From: Chitinophagaceae bacterium DXS
Lineage (GTDB): Bacteria > Bacteroidota > Bacteroidia > Chitinophagales > Chitinophagaceae
DNA: 64,000 nucleotides
Direction: 5' to 3'
NCBI GenBank assembly: GCA_030345135.1
Contig: CP128386.1
Coordinates: forward strand, 4,756,548 to 4,820,547
Position numbers and translations under genes: made by a program. The notes below the pieces were generated by a model, which was given only the letters and a program-made list of their open reading frames with translations, made no database searches and was not told where the DNA came from. Shown here in pieces: positions 39,984-47,528 of this stretch (the stretch's first letter is position 1; every line of letters begins with the position of its first letter).

Positions 39984-42014
39984 TTAAATAATACTGGCTT
40001 TTTGTTCGATGGGAATATCAAACCAGAAAATGGAACCTTCTGCCGGGCTGCTTTCTACATAGAGATGACCATTGTGACGATGAATAATTTCTTTGCAGAT
40101 ATAAAGGCCGATTCCCAGGCCGGGTTGGTTTGCCTGATCTTCTACACGATAAAATCTGGAAAAAATATGCTCCTGTAATTCTTCTTTTATGCCTATTCCA
40201 AAGTCCCGGATTGCCAATATGGCCCGGTGGTCTTCCTTATGTGTCTCGACTTTTACAACGTTGGCCCTGGGAGAATATTTTACTGCATTGCTAAGCAGAT
40301 TGATGATGACCTGTTCTATTCGTTGTTTGTCTGCATAAACAAACAGATCATCCTGTTTAAAATTCAGCTCAATTGTATGGGATTTAACAGAATATTGAAA
40401 TTGAGTTACAACCTCCCTGGTTAGTTGAACAAGATCAAAATGCGTAAAAGACAATGGCAGCTTACCACCTTCCAGCTTAGATACGTCCAGCAGGTCAGAA
40501 ACAAGGTTAGATAGCTTCTTCACTTGTTTCAGGGCGATCTTTATAAAGTCTTTATTCTGATCATCAGTTTCAAGTGAAGAATCAATCAATTGAAGAAAAC
40601 CGTTAAGGCTTGTGATAGGTGTTTTCAATTCATGGCTGGCCTGGCTAATAAACTCATCTTTCTTTTCACTTAGTTGTCTTACCTCCTCATAAAGTTTTGC
40701 ATTGTCCAGGGCGATGGCTGCCTGCACAGCAATTGCTGAAACAAGATCTTCATGTTCTTTGGTAAACTTTCCTGGTTGGGGATGGCCGTAAAACAGTCCT
40801 CCAATTACAGTGCCGTCCTTTGAAACAACAGGCACAGCCAGGTAACTTACAACCGGCAGATGTCCTTTCGGCATTCCGTAGTAGGGCGCATTTTTGCCGT
40901 AACGTTCATCTTTTCTAATGTCATCAACCCGTATAATGCCTTCACCTGCAAAAGTTGGTTTAAAGATGTCGGTATTGCGTGGCATTCCTAATTTCTCAAA
41001 GACTTCTTTTGGAGCCCCGCTTAAAGTGTACAGCATGTACGCTTCATTATTGTTGTCTGTAGTGTTGTAAAAGAATGCGCCAAATTCAGCACCGGTTAAT
41101 TGAGTGGTGGCATCCGTTACATTCTGGAGAATTTTATCTATATCCAACGTCTGGGAAATAAGCTTTCCCAGGTTATTCATCGTTTCCAGGTTGCCGGCAT
41201 TTTGCAATAAGGTTTTTTCCGCATCTTTTTGCCTGCTGATATCCCGCGCAATTTTTGAAGCACCAATGACGGTACCGTTCTTGTCCTTGATGGGAGAAAT
41301 GGTGAGTGATACAGGAATAAGTGAACCGCTTTTTGTAAGTCGCATTGTTTCGAAATGTTCAACACGTTCATTGTTTCTTATCTTGCTTAGAATCATCAAT
41401 TCATCATTCCGGTAATCCGAAGGAATTATAGTAACAATTGGTTTCCCTATCATTTCTGCCTCAGTATATCCAAACATCCTTTCCGCTCCAATATTCCAGC
41501 TGGTGATTATGCCGTTCAGGTTCTTACTTATAATAGCGTCATCAGAAGATTCAATAATAGCGGCGAGCATGGCTTGTTTTGCTTCGCCTTTACGTTGCTC
41601 GGTCACATCGACTAAAGTACTTACAACATGGGTCAGTTTGTGTTCCACATCATACACAGGCATGGAATGCATTTGTATGTTTAGTTTCTCGCCATCAGGT
41701 CTTTCTATAATCACTTCTTCATTATCGAAGGCCACTTCCTGTTTTATTGCCATTGCTACAGGTGAACAGGCAGGTTCGATGGTATCTCCATTTGGGGACA
41801 TTAGTTTAAATGCCCCACACCATTGATCATGCCCTGTAGCTGGTGTCCTTCCCCACAGCTTTGCGGCTGCTGCATTATAGTAAACGATGCGTCCTGAATT
41901 GTCACAAACATAAATGGCAATCGCTAAATGGTCCATAAAATGCATCACCGAAGTAATATCAGATGCTTTATCCAAAGAATCAGACAAGTAATTAAGATGA
42001 GTGGACTGTATCAT
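39984..42014 (-). CDS. PAS-PAS-GAF sensor histidine kinase
   Basis: 676 residues from ATG 42014, preferred over a TTG six codons upstream. Domain order: PAS (about 20-140), second PAS (150-265, with SSDDAIISKNLNGIITSWN), GAF (285-440, AVPVVSKDGTVIGGLFYG), then the dimerisation/phosphoacceptor segment FISQASHELKTPITSLNGF (phospho-His at 461) and the HATPase with NLLSNAVKYSP, DFGIGI and GLGIGLYICKEII. No membrane helices, so it is a soluble sensor of a cytoplasmic signal (ligand or redox state unknown). No response regulator is adjacent on the strand. Confidence 0.93.
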   Translation of the reverse strand: MIQSTHLNYLSDSLDKASDITSVMHFMDHLAIAIYVCDNSGRIVYYNAAAAKLWGRTPATGHDQWCGAFKLMSPNGDTIEPACSPVAMAIKQEVAFDNEEVIIERPDGEKLNIQMHSMPVYDVEHKLTHVVSTLVDVTEQRKGEAKQAMLAAIIESSDDAIISKNLNGIITSWNIGAERMFGYTEAEMIGKPIVTIIPSDYRNDELMILSKIRNNERVEHFETMRLTKSGSLIPVSLTISPIKDKNGTVIGASKIARDISRQKDAEKTLLQNAGNLETMNNLGKLISQTLDIDKILQNVTDATTQLTGAEFGAFFYNTTDNNNEAYMLYTLSGAPKEVFEKLGMPRNTDIFKPTFAGEGIIRVDDIRKDERYGKNAPYYGMPKGHLPVVSYLAVPVVSKDGTVIGGLFYGHPQPGKFTKEHEDLVSAIAVQAAIALDNAKLYEEVRQLSEKKDEFISQASHELKTPITSLNGFLQLIDSSLETDDQNKDFIKIALKQVKKLSNLVSDLLDVSKLEGGKLPLSFTHFDLVQLTREVVTQFQYSVKSHTIELNFKQDDLFVYADKQRIEQVIINLLSNAVKYSPRANVVKVETHKEDHRAILAIRDFGIGIKEELQEHIFSRFYRVEDQANQPGLGIGLYICKEIIHRHNGHLYVESSPAEGSIFWFDIPIEQKASII

Positions 42015-42142
42015 GTGGGTATCCAATAACAACTTATTTTACATTGAAAATACTAACTGTTATTCTTATAGAGATATTTTTTATTATATTCAGATCTTTT
42101 GTTGGCACATTAAATGGTCAGATAGCTGATGATACTTAAATG

Positions 42143-42179
42143 AAGGCGCCCCTCCGGTATACCGGAACGACGCCTTTTT
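42143..42179. terminator. Hairpin between the DUF2383-like gene and the kinase gene
   Basis: AAGGCG (42143-42148) pairs with CGCCTT (42171-42176), with an inner palindrome TCCGGTATACCGGA (42153-42166). T-run on the plus strand. It lies 21 nt downstream of the stop of the minus-strand gene at 42200, so it is its probable terminator, although the T-run is on the other strand. Confidence 0.5.
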
Positions 42180-42199
42180 CAACCATTGCTGCAAAATCA

Positions 42200-42652
42200 T
42201 TATACTGTGTGCGCATCGCGAAGTGCTTTTACTTCATCATGAGCCTGCTTTAGTTCGGTCTGTTGCGACTGAATAAGCGTGCGAATATTGGAAGGAAGTT
42301 CTTCCTTCAATGCATGCCTGTATGCTTTTTGCACGTTATCTTCTCCAAATTCAGCGTTGCTTAATATAGCGTGGTCATTGTTTCCTGCAAATGCTGACTT
42401 AATATCCATCCACATACGGTACAGTTTGCCGCCGGTTGTTGTATCCGTGGCGATGGTACCTTTAAGAACTTGTATTTCAGTACCCAGGGCTGATTTGCAT
42501 TTGTGGCTTTGTTGTATATAGTTAAGAAAACTCGGTTTAAGGTCCTCATCTTCAGGTCGCAGTTCCTTCAATGCCTTTTCGTACCCCGCTATACGGTCGT
42601 TATGAATTTGAACAAGATCATTCAATGTTTCAATTACATGGTCGTTTGTCAT
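42200..42652 (-). CDS. PA2169/DUF2383-like four-helix protein
   Basis: 150 residues from ATG 42652. A 28-codon open extension upstream has no family-like sequence. The pattern VIETLNDLVQIHNDRIAGYEKA at the N-terminus, LKPSFLNYIQQSHKCKSAL and the C-terminal HALKEELPSNIRTLIQSQQ matches the PA2169/DUF2383 family, a ferritin-like four-helix bundle of stress-related proteins. No function is established. The gene is followed by a hairpin and then the histidine kinase gene on the same strand. Confidence 0.8.
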   Translation of the reverse strand: MTNDHVIETLNDLVQIHNDRIAGYEKALKELRPEDEDLKPSFLNYIQQSHKCKSALGTEIQVLKGTIATDTTTGGKLYRMWMDIKSAFAGNNDHAILSNAEFGEDNVQKAYRHALKEELPSNIRTLIQSQQTELKQAHDEVKALRDAHTV

Positions 42653-43076
42653 AACACTTGTTTTTCGATTATAAAAGTGGTTCGCTATTTCTTTGAAACA
42701 AACAAAAGGCCAAGACGATTCACAGATGTAATTCATATAGCATAACAGTCCGGAACAGATGATTTACTAACGTACATTTACAAATGCTGTGGTCTGTTTT
42801 TCCTTTTGTGGATTTGAGGCAACAGATGTGTAAATGTGCAAATGTGCGGATGTGCAAATTTGCGGATGTGCGAATGTGCGGATGTGCGAATAAGGATTTG
42901 GAATTGGCGGGAAGAATGAAGCTTAAACATCTATTGTATGCACTGAAAATTTCGGAAATAATTAATCAACCCTGCTTCTGTTTAACAATTGAGTCATGAT
43001 TAAATAGAATTAAAGTTCGCTGAAAGGAAGCTTAAAGTGATGTTTAAATACTGAATTTATATATATATTTAAGCAT
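42653..43076. other. Spacer with a TGTGCGGATG word array
   Basis: The 42825-42893 section repeats GATGTGCGAATGTGCGGATG-type words about six times. The rest is AT-rich, with ATATATATAT just before the next gene. An ORF in this stretch is made of repeats and is not a gene. Confidence 0.55.
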
Positions 43077-43643
43077 CTGAAAAAACTGGCTGCCATATCG
43101 TTGCTATTACTGTTCCTATTTAATCTCATAGGTTATAACCTGTTGTTTTCATATTTGCAGCTGCGTTCCTCTACACAATTAGAAGCTTATCTTGATAAGG
43201 GTAATTATAACGATGAAGACCTGATCACCATCCGCGTACCTTTTAACGTTCCATATCAGGCGCAGGTTTCAACATATGAAAGGGTAAGCGGTGAAATTGA
43301 ACTGAACGGTTCAACATACAGATATGTTAAACGCAAGTTTGAAAAGGGGCAGCTGGTTTTGCTTTGTATTCCAGACCACAATAAAACTGTGTTGAAAACA
43401 GCCAAAAACGAATATGCTTCCCGTGTTGCTGATATCCCCGGCGGAAATAACAAGACCGGTGAGATTGTTAAAAAGCAACAAACAGGAAGTGAGTATGAAG
43501 AACTTTCTGGTGCAATTCTTCCTATTATTACATCTCCATATGCACGTGAATTTTTACGTGGCGAAAACTACAGGTTAACACAAGGCTTCGAATCCTTGTC
43601 AGCCAAACCTCCTCAAACTGTTACAGTTCTTCTCTTTGGCTAA
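43077..43643 (+). CDS. Secreted or anchored protein of unknown function, probable CTG start
   Basis: 188 residues if started at CTG 43077. The peptide KKLAAISLLLLFLFNLIGYN is an ideal signal or anchor directly following that codon, while the first in-frame TTG (43101) would cut into the hydrophobic core. No ATG or GTG lies nearby. The mature domain contains EVE-type strands (YNDEDLITIRVPFNVPYQ, YRYVKRKFEKGQLVLLCIP) and a KTAKNEYASRVADIPGGN segment. Proteins of this length with an N-terminal helix and IKVPFxxPY motif exist in other Bacteroidota (recalled only). No enzyme domain is visible. It precedes the AhpD-like operon by about 260 bp. Confidence 0.6.
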   Translation: MKKLAAISLLLLFLFNLIGYNLLFSYLQLRSSTQLEAYLDKGNYNDEDLITIRVPFNVPYQAQVSTYERVSGEIELNGSTYRYVKRKFEKGQLVLLCIPDHNKTVLKTAKNEYASRVADIPGGNNKTGEIVKKQQTGSEYEELSGAILPIITSPYAREFLRGENYRLTQGFESLSAKPPQTVTVLLFG

Positions 43644-43907
43644 AGCAGGAATGCACAACGCAGAAACTTTGAGCTGGCGTATTGTCGTGCTGGCCAATTC
43701 GAGCATTAATGCGGGTACGTTACCACCTCAATTATTCAGGAAAATTCAAATCTTTTTTCGTGATCTGGCTTCGCACAGGGCTGGCATCCTCGCATACGGT
43801 GCATCACGGTACATATACGTCAGTAACGTGAAGTAGCTGTTCTGCGTGCATTACATGCCCGAAGAATGGAGTGTTCCGGTTCATTTGATCTTTTTAATCT
43901 TAATTCT

Positions 43908-44480
43908 ATGGCATATATAAAACTTAACAATCAGTTACCTGGCATAACAGGTTTGCTTGAAAACAGGCCCGATACCGGTGATCACATTCGTGCACTTACG
44001 CAAGTGCTGCTTCGCGGAGAGAGTTCGCTTACGGAAATGGAGCGGGAATTAATCGCTACCCTGGTTTCCTACAGAAATGAATGCAGGTTTTGCACCAGTG
44101 CACATGCCGCGACGGTAAAAGCTTTGGGCGGCGATGATGAACTGCTTGATAAAGTATTTCATGATGCTGATAATGCACCCGTTTCAGATAAAATGAAGGC
44201 GCTCTTAAACATAGCTGCAAAGGTGCAAAAACTGGGAAAAGAAGTGAAAGAAGAAGACGTAGAACGTGCAAAAAAGCATGGAGCTACGGATGTTGAAATT
44301 CATGATACAGTGTTGATTGCCGCATTGTTCTGCCTGTATAACCGGTATGTAGATGGTTTAGGAACATACAGGCCTGAAGATCCCGGTTATTATGAAAAAC
44401 TTGCTCAACGGCTGGTAACGGTGGGCTATATGCGTCCGCGTGAAGGCGTTATTCCTGTTGCCGAAACAACCTACCGCTAA
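43908..44480 (+). CDS. AhpD/CMD-like peroxidase-related protein, paralog 1
   Basis: 190 residues from ATG 43908. The all-helical carboxymuconolactone-decarboxylase/AhpD fold is indicated by LPGITGLL at the N-terminus and the active-site pattern RELIATLVSYRNECRFCTSAH: Glu, 11 residues, Cys-x2-Cys-x3-His, as in mycobacterial AhpD. KMKALLNIAAKVQKLGKEV and DTVLIAALFCLYNRYVDGL follow. In AhpD the CxxC pair is redox-active and reduces peroxiredoxin; in other members it supports peroxide or lactone chemistry. It starts the run of four paralogs and is followed 17 bp later by an MFS gene. Confidence 0.88.
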   Translation: MAYIKLNNQLPGITGLLENRPDTGDHIRALTQVLLRGESSLTEMERELIATLVSYRNECRFCTSAHAATVKALGGDDELLDKVFHDADNAPVSDKMKALLNIAAKVQKLGKEVKEEDVERAKKHGATDVEIHDTVLIAALFCLYNRYVDGLGTYRPEDPGYYEKLAQRLVTVGYMRPREGVIPVAETTYR

Positions 44481-44497
44481 CCTAAATAGACTGACCA

Positions 44498-45772
44498 ATG
44501 AAAACGCCCGGAACTTTAACTGCAGACAGCCAATTATATGATGCCTCTTTTGCTTCATCTCAAAAGAACACGCGTGTCTTTCTTTTTCTTGCCTGCTTTT
44601 TTAGCAGCACATTTGGTGGTACAGTGTCAACACTTATGTCAGTTTATCTTCCCGTCGCTGTCAAGGATCTTTTAAAAGATGGTAACACCAGTCAACTGGA
44701 AAATATTGGCGCGTTTATCAATTCGATCTTTATTTATGGCTGGATGGCAGGAGGCATCATCTGGGGAATATTGTGCGATCGTATTGGGAGAAAAAAATCA
44801 TTTATTTATTCAACCTGCTGCTACGGAATCTTTACGCTGGCAACAGCTTTTGCTTCAACCTGGGTGCAACTGGTGATCTGCCGTTTTTTTACAGGTTTTG
44901 GCGTCGGCGGAGTTTTGGTAACAACTACCATGTTGGTTTCTGAGGCTTTTAGTGAAAAGAAAAGAGCCGTGGCTTTAGGTTTTTTATCCATTTCAATTCC
45001 TGTGGGTATTTTTTCTGCAGGCCTCATTAATTATTTCATCGCATCGTGGCGGTATGGTTTTGTGGTGGGGATAGTTCCGGTAACCATAGCAATACTTAGC
45101 CTGAAGTATATTTCTTCCGGTGCGGTTATTGGTGACATGCATCGAACCGATGGAGGGGTGCCTTTGGGTAAAATATTTGAAAGGGATATCCGGAAAAACC
45201 TTGTTGCAGGTTCGCTTATTTTTGGAACAACGCTCATTGGTTTGTGGGCTATTTTTTCCTGGTTACCCTCATGGATACAAACATTGGTTGTAAACTCTGA
45301 TGGACAGAAAGAGCGTGGCATGGCAATGATGCTTATGGGCATTGGCGGTTTAACCGGCGGATTTATCTCAGGATGGATTGTAAACGCCGTTGGTGTTCGC
45401 AAAACCATGATCATTTGTTTTGTTGTATGCTTCGTGCTTTCACTTACATTATTCAAACTGACCGATACTTTATCGGCAGCAGTATATGTTCAAATTGCAT
45501 GCATGGCCTTGTTCTTTGGTATTAGCCAGGGCGCATTATCAGTTTATATACCTCAGCTTTTCCCGGCCAGCATTGGGGCGACAGCCACCGGTTTTTGTTT
45601 TAATGTGGGCAGATTATTTACAGCAACAATCGTTTTTTTTATCGGATCACTGGTTGATATGCTGGGCGGTTTTGGTAATTCAATTTTTACATTTTCGTTC
45701 GTATTTCTGATAGGCCTTGTAGTTACATTGTTGTTCAGGCCCGAATCTTATTCACCTTCAAAAATCAAATAA
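44498..45772 (+). CDS. MFS transporter (AAHS-like)
   Basis: 424 residues, 12 predicted helices. The loop 2-3 motif DRIGRKKSF (about 90-98) and RFFTGFGVGGVLVTTTMLVSE in helix 4 to 5 fit the aromatic-acid:H+ symporter (AAHS) and related MFS groups; helix 11 has PQLFPASIGATATGFCFNVG, typical of the same group. The substrate is unknown; a small organic acid, possibly aromatic, would fit its position between AhpD-like genes that resemble aromatic-pathway decarboxylases. It is separated from its neighbours by 17 bp and 1 bp, so one transcript. Confidence 0.88.
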   Translation: MKTPGTLTADSQLYDASFASSQKNTRVFLFLACFFSSTFGGTVSTLMSVYLPVAVKDLLKDGNTSQLENIGAFINSIFIYGWMAGGIIWGILCDRIGRKKSFIYSTCCYGIFTLATAFASTWVQLVICRFFTGFGVGGVLVTTTMLVSEAFSEKKRAVALGFLSISIPVGIFSAGLINYFIASWRYGFVVGIVPVTIAILSLKYISSGAVIGDMHRTDGGVPLGKIFERDIRKNLVAGSLIFGTTLIGLWAIFSWLPSWIQTLVVNSDGQKERGMAMMLMGIGGLTGGFISGWIVNAVGVRKTMIICFVVCFVLSLTLFKLTDTLSAAVYVQIACMALFFGISQGALSVYIPQLFPASIGATATGFCFNVGRLFTATIVFFIGSLVDMLGGFGNSIFTFSFVFLIGLVVTLLFRPESYSPSKIK

Positions 45773-45773
45773 T

Positions 45774-46322
45774 ATGGCACACATCCAGGTACCTACAGGT
45801 GTTCCGGGAATCAGAAGCCTCGTGATGTTCAGGCCGGAGACCGGTGAACATTTATACAACCTGGCGCAGGCGTTGCTAAGGGGAGTTTCACCGTTAACTG
45901 AAGCTGAAAGAGAATTGATTGCCGCATATGTTTCGGGTCGTAACGAATGTATGTTTTGTATGAGTAGTCATGCTGCCGCATCCCGTTGCTTGTATGGTGA
46001 AGAACGAAATGTTGTTGATGAAGTGCTGAACGATGCAGACAGGGCAAACATAACACCTAAGTTAAAAAGCCTGTTGCACATAGCAGGCAGAGTGCAAATA
46101 CTTGGAAAGGAAGTTACACAGAATGATATTGATGATGCTCGTTCAGAAGGCGCAACGGACGAAGAGATACATGATGCAGTTTTAATTGCGGCAACTTTTT
46201 CCATGTTTAACAGATATGTTGACGGACTTGCAAGCTTTACACCAAATGATGCCTCTGCATATGAAGCAATGGGCGAACGGATGGCATATAATGGGTATGT
46301 CTCACCTCAAAAACAATTATAA
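45774..46322 (+). CDS. AhpD/CMD-like peroxidase-related protein, paralog 2
   Basis: 182 residues with MAHIQVPTGVPGIRSL at the N-terminus and RELIAAYVSGRNECMFCMSSH (E-x11-C-x2-C-x3-H) intact. This paralog keeps the Glu directly before the first Cys, as in paralog 1. IHDAVLIAATFSMFNRYVDG forms the last conserved block; here the Cys of the other paralogs is replaced by Ser. It begins 1 bp after the MFS stop, so translational coupling is likely. A diverged duplicate of its neighbours rather than a recent copy. Confidence 0.88.
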   Translation: MAHIQVPTGVPGIRSLVMFRPETGEHLYNLAQALLRGVSPLTEAERELIAAYVSGRNECMFCMSSHAAASRCLYGEERNVVDEVLNDADRANITPKLKSLLHIAGRVQILGKEVTQNDIDDARSEGATDEEIHDAVLIAATFSMFNRYVDGLASFTPNDASAYEAMGERMAYNGYVSPQKQL

Positions 46323-46324
46323 CT

Positions 46325-46888
46325 ATGGCACACATCAACCTTGAAAATGATCTTCCCGGCATACGTGGGCTTATGGCTTATAGTCCGCAAACGGCAAAGC
46401 CGTTAAATGAACTCGCAGAGATTATGCTGCGTGATGATAACAACACATTAACGCGTGGAGAACGGGAACTGATAGGTACTTATGTATCGTACCTGAACGA
46501 TTGCTTTTTTTGTCAGAATGTGCATGGTTCCCTTGCAGGGCATTACCTGGGTTGCGATATTCCCGAGATTGATGCAATAAAAAAAGAGCCCTCTCTCACA
46601 AATATCCCGGATAAGCTAAAAGCATTGCTGGCTGTTGCTGCGAAGGTTCAAGAGGGTGGTCGACATGTAACTGCTGATGTTATTGAAAATGCGAAAGATG
46701 CGGGTGCAACTGACAAGGAAATTCATGACACGGTACTGATTGCTGCTGCATTCTGCATGTATAACCGTTACGTTGACGGCCTCGCCACATGGTCTCCGAA
46801 GGACAGGCAATTCTATGTGGAGCGAGCACCTAAACGAGCAGAAGAAGGCTATATCGATTTTGACCTTTACAATAATACCATATCATAA
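46325..46888 (+). CDS. AhpD/CMD-like peroxidase-related protein, paralog 3
   Basis: 187 residues starting MAHINLENDLPGIRGL, with RELIGTYVSYLNDCFFCQNVH (E-x11-C-x2-C-x3-H). The residue before the first Cys is Asp instead of Glu. KLKALLAVAAKVQEGGRHV and HDTVLIAAAFCMYNRYVDGL are conserved. It begins 2 bp after paralog 2. It is closer to paralog 4 than to 1 and 2 in the CFFC-type active site and in the GG of the middle helix. Confidence 0.88.
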   Translation: MAHINLENDLPGIRGLMAYSPQTAKPLNELAEIMLRDDNNTLTRGERELIGTYVSYLNDCFFCQNVHGSLAGHYLGCDIPEIDAIKKEPSLTNIPDKLKALLAVAAKVQEGGRHVTADVIENAKDAGATDKEIHDTVLIAAAFCMYNRYVDGLATWSPKDRQFYVERAPKRAEEGYIDFDLYNNTIS

Positions 46889-46900
46889 AATCTAAACACT

Positions 46901-47461
46901 ATGCCACACATTCTTGTAGACAAGGATTTGCCCGGTATAAGGGCATTGCTGGCTTTCAGCCCGCGAACCGCTGAACCGATGGGAGTATTGGCAGAGGCAT
47001 TGCTTCGCACATCAAATGGCCTTGCACCGGCCGAACGGGAACTTATTGCAACTTATGTATCTCACCTTAATCAATGTTTTTATTGTGATGTTTCGCACGG
47101 TGAAATAGCGCGCTGTTACCTGAAAGGCGATGGTGAGCTTGTAGATGAGGTGAGAAAAGGACCTGATGCGGCCGCTATTCCGGAAAAGTTAAAAACGCTG
47201 CTGAATATCGCTGGTAAAGTACAAAAAGGTGGAAAATATGTTACTGCAGAAGACGTAAGTGCTGCAAAGGAAGCCGGAGCAACAGACGCAGATATTCACG
47301 ACACCGTTTTAATTGCTGCTGCATTTTGTATGTTCAATCGCTATGTGGATGGGCTTGCTGCCAACACGCCCGCAGATCTGGCTTCGTATGAAAAACGCGC
47401 CGCACAGGTGGCCGAACATGGTTACGGTAACCATATTTATACAACCCCACAACCCGTTTAA
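46901..47461 (+). CDS. AhpD/CMD-like peroxidase-related protein, paralog 4
   Basis: 186 residues starting MPHILVDKDLPGIRALL. The active site is RELIATYVSHLNQCFYCDVSH (E-x11-C-x2-C-x3-H), with Gln before the first Cys. KLKTLLNIAGKVQKGGKYV and HDTVLIAAAFCMFNRYVDGL are conserved. It lies 12 bp after paralog 3 and 67 bp before susC. The graded change of the residue before the CxxC (Glu, Glu, Asp, Gln in paralogs 1-4) suggests functional division of labour rather than redundancy (inference). Confidence 0.88.
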   Translation: MPHILVDKDLPGIRALLAFSPRTAEPMGVLAEALLRTSNGLAPAERELIATYVSHLNQCFYCDVSHGEIARCYLKGDGELVDEVRKGPDAAAIPEKLKTLLNIAGKVQKGGKYVTAEDVSAAKEAGATDADIHDTVLIAAAFCMFNRYVDGLAANTPADLASYEKRAAQVAEHGYGNHIYTTPQPV

Positions 47462-47528
47462 ATAAACGGTACCGGTATGACTTTTATGACCGGTAAAGAA
47501 GTACTCTTTTATCAAAACAAAACTAACA

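Noticed and set aside
42784-42999. ORF with repeated CANVRMC-like peptides
   Set aside because: It is a translation of the TGTGCGGATG word array; there is no start signal or conservation-like pattern.
43636-43836. 66-codon plus-strand ORF after the CTG-start gene
   Set aside because: It starts with TTG inside the previous gene's end, has no recognisable pattern or promoter, and is not followed by a terminator.
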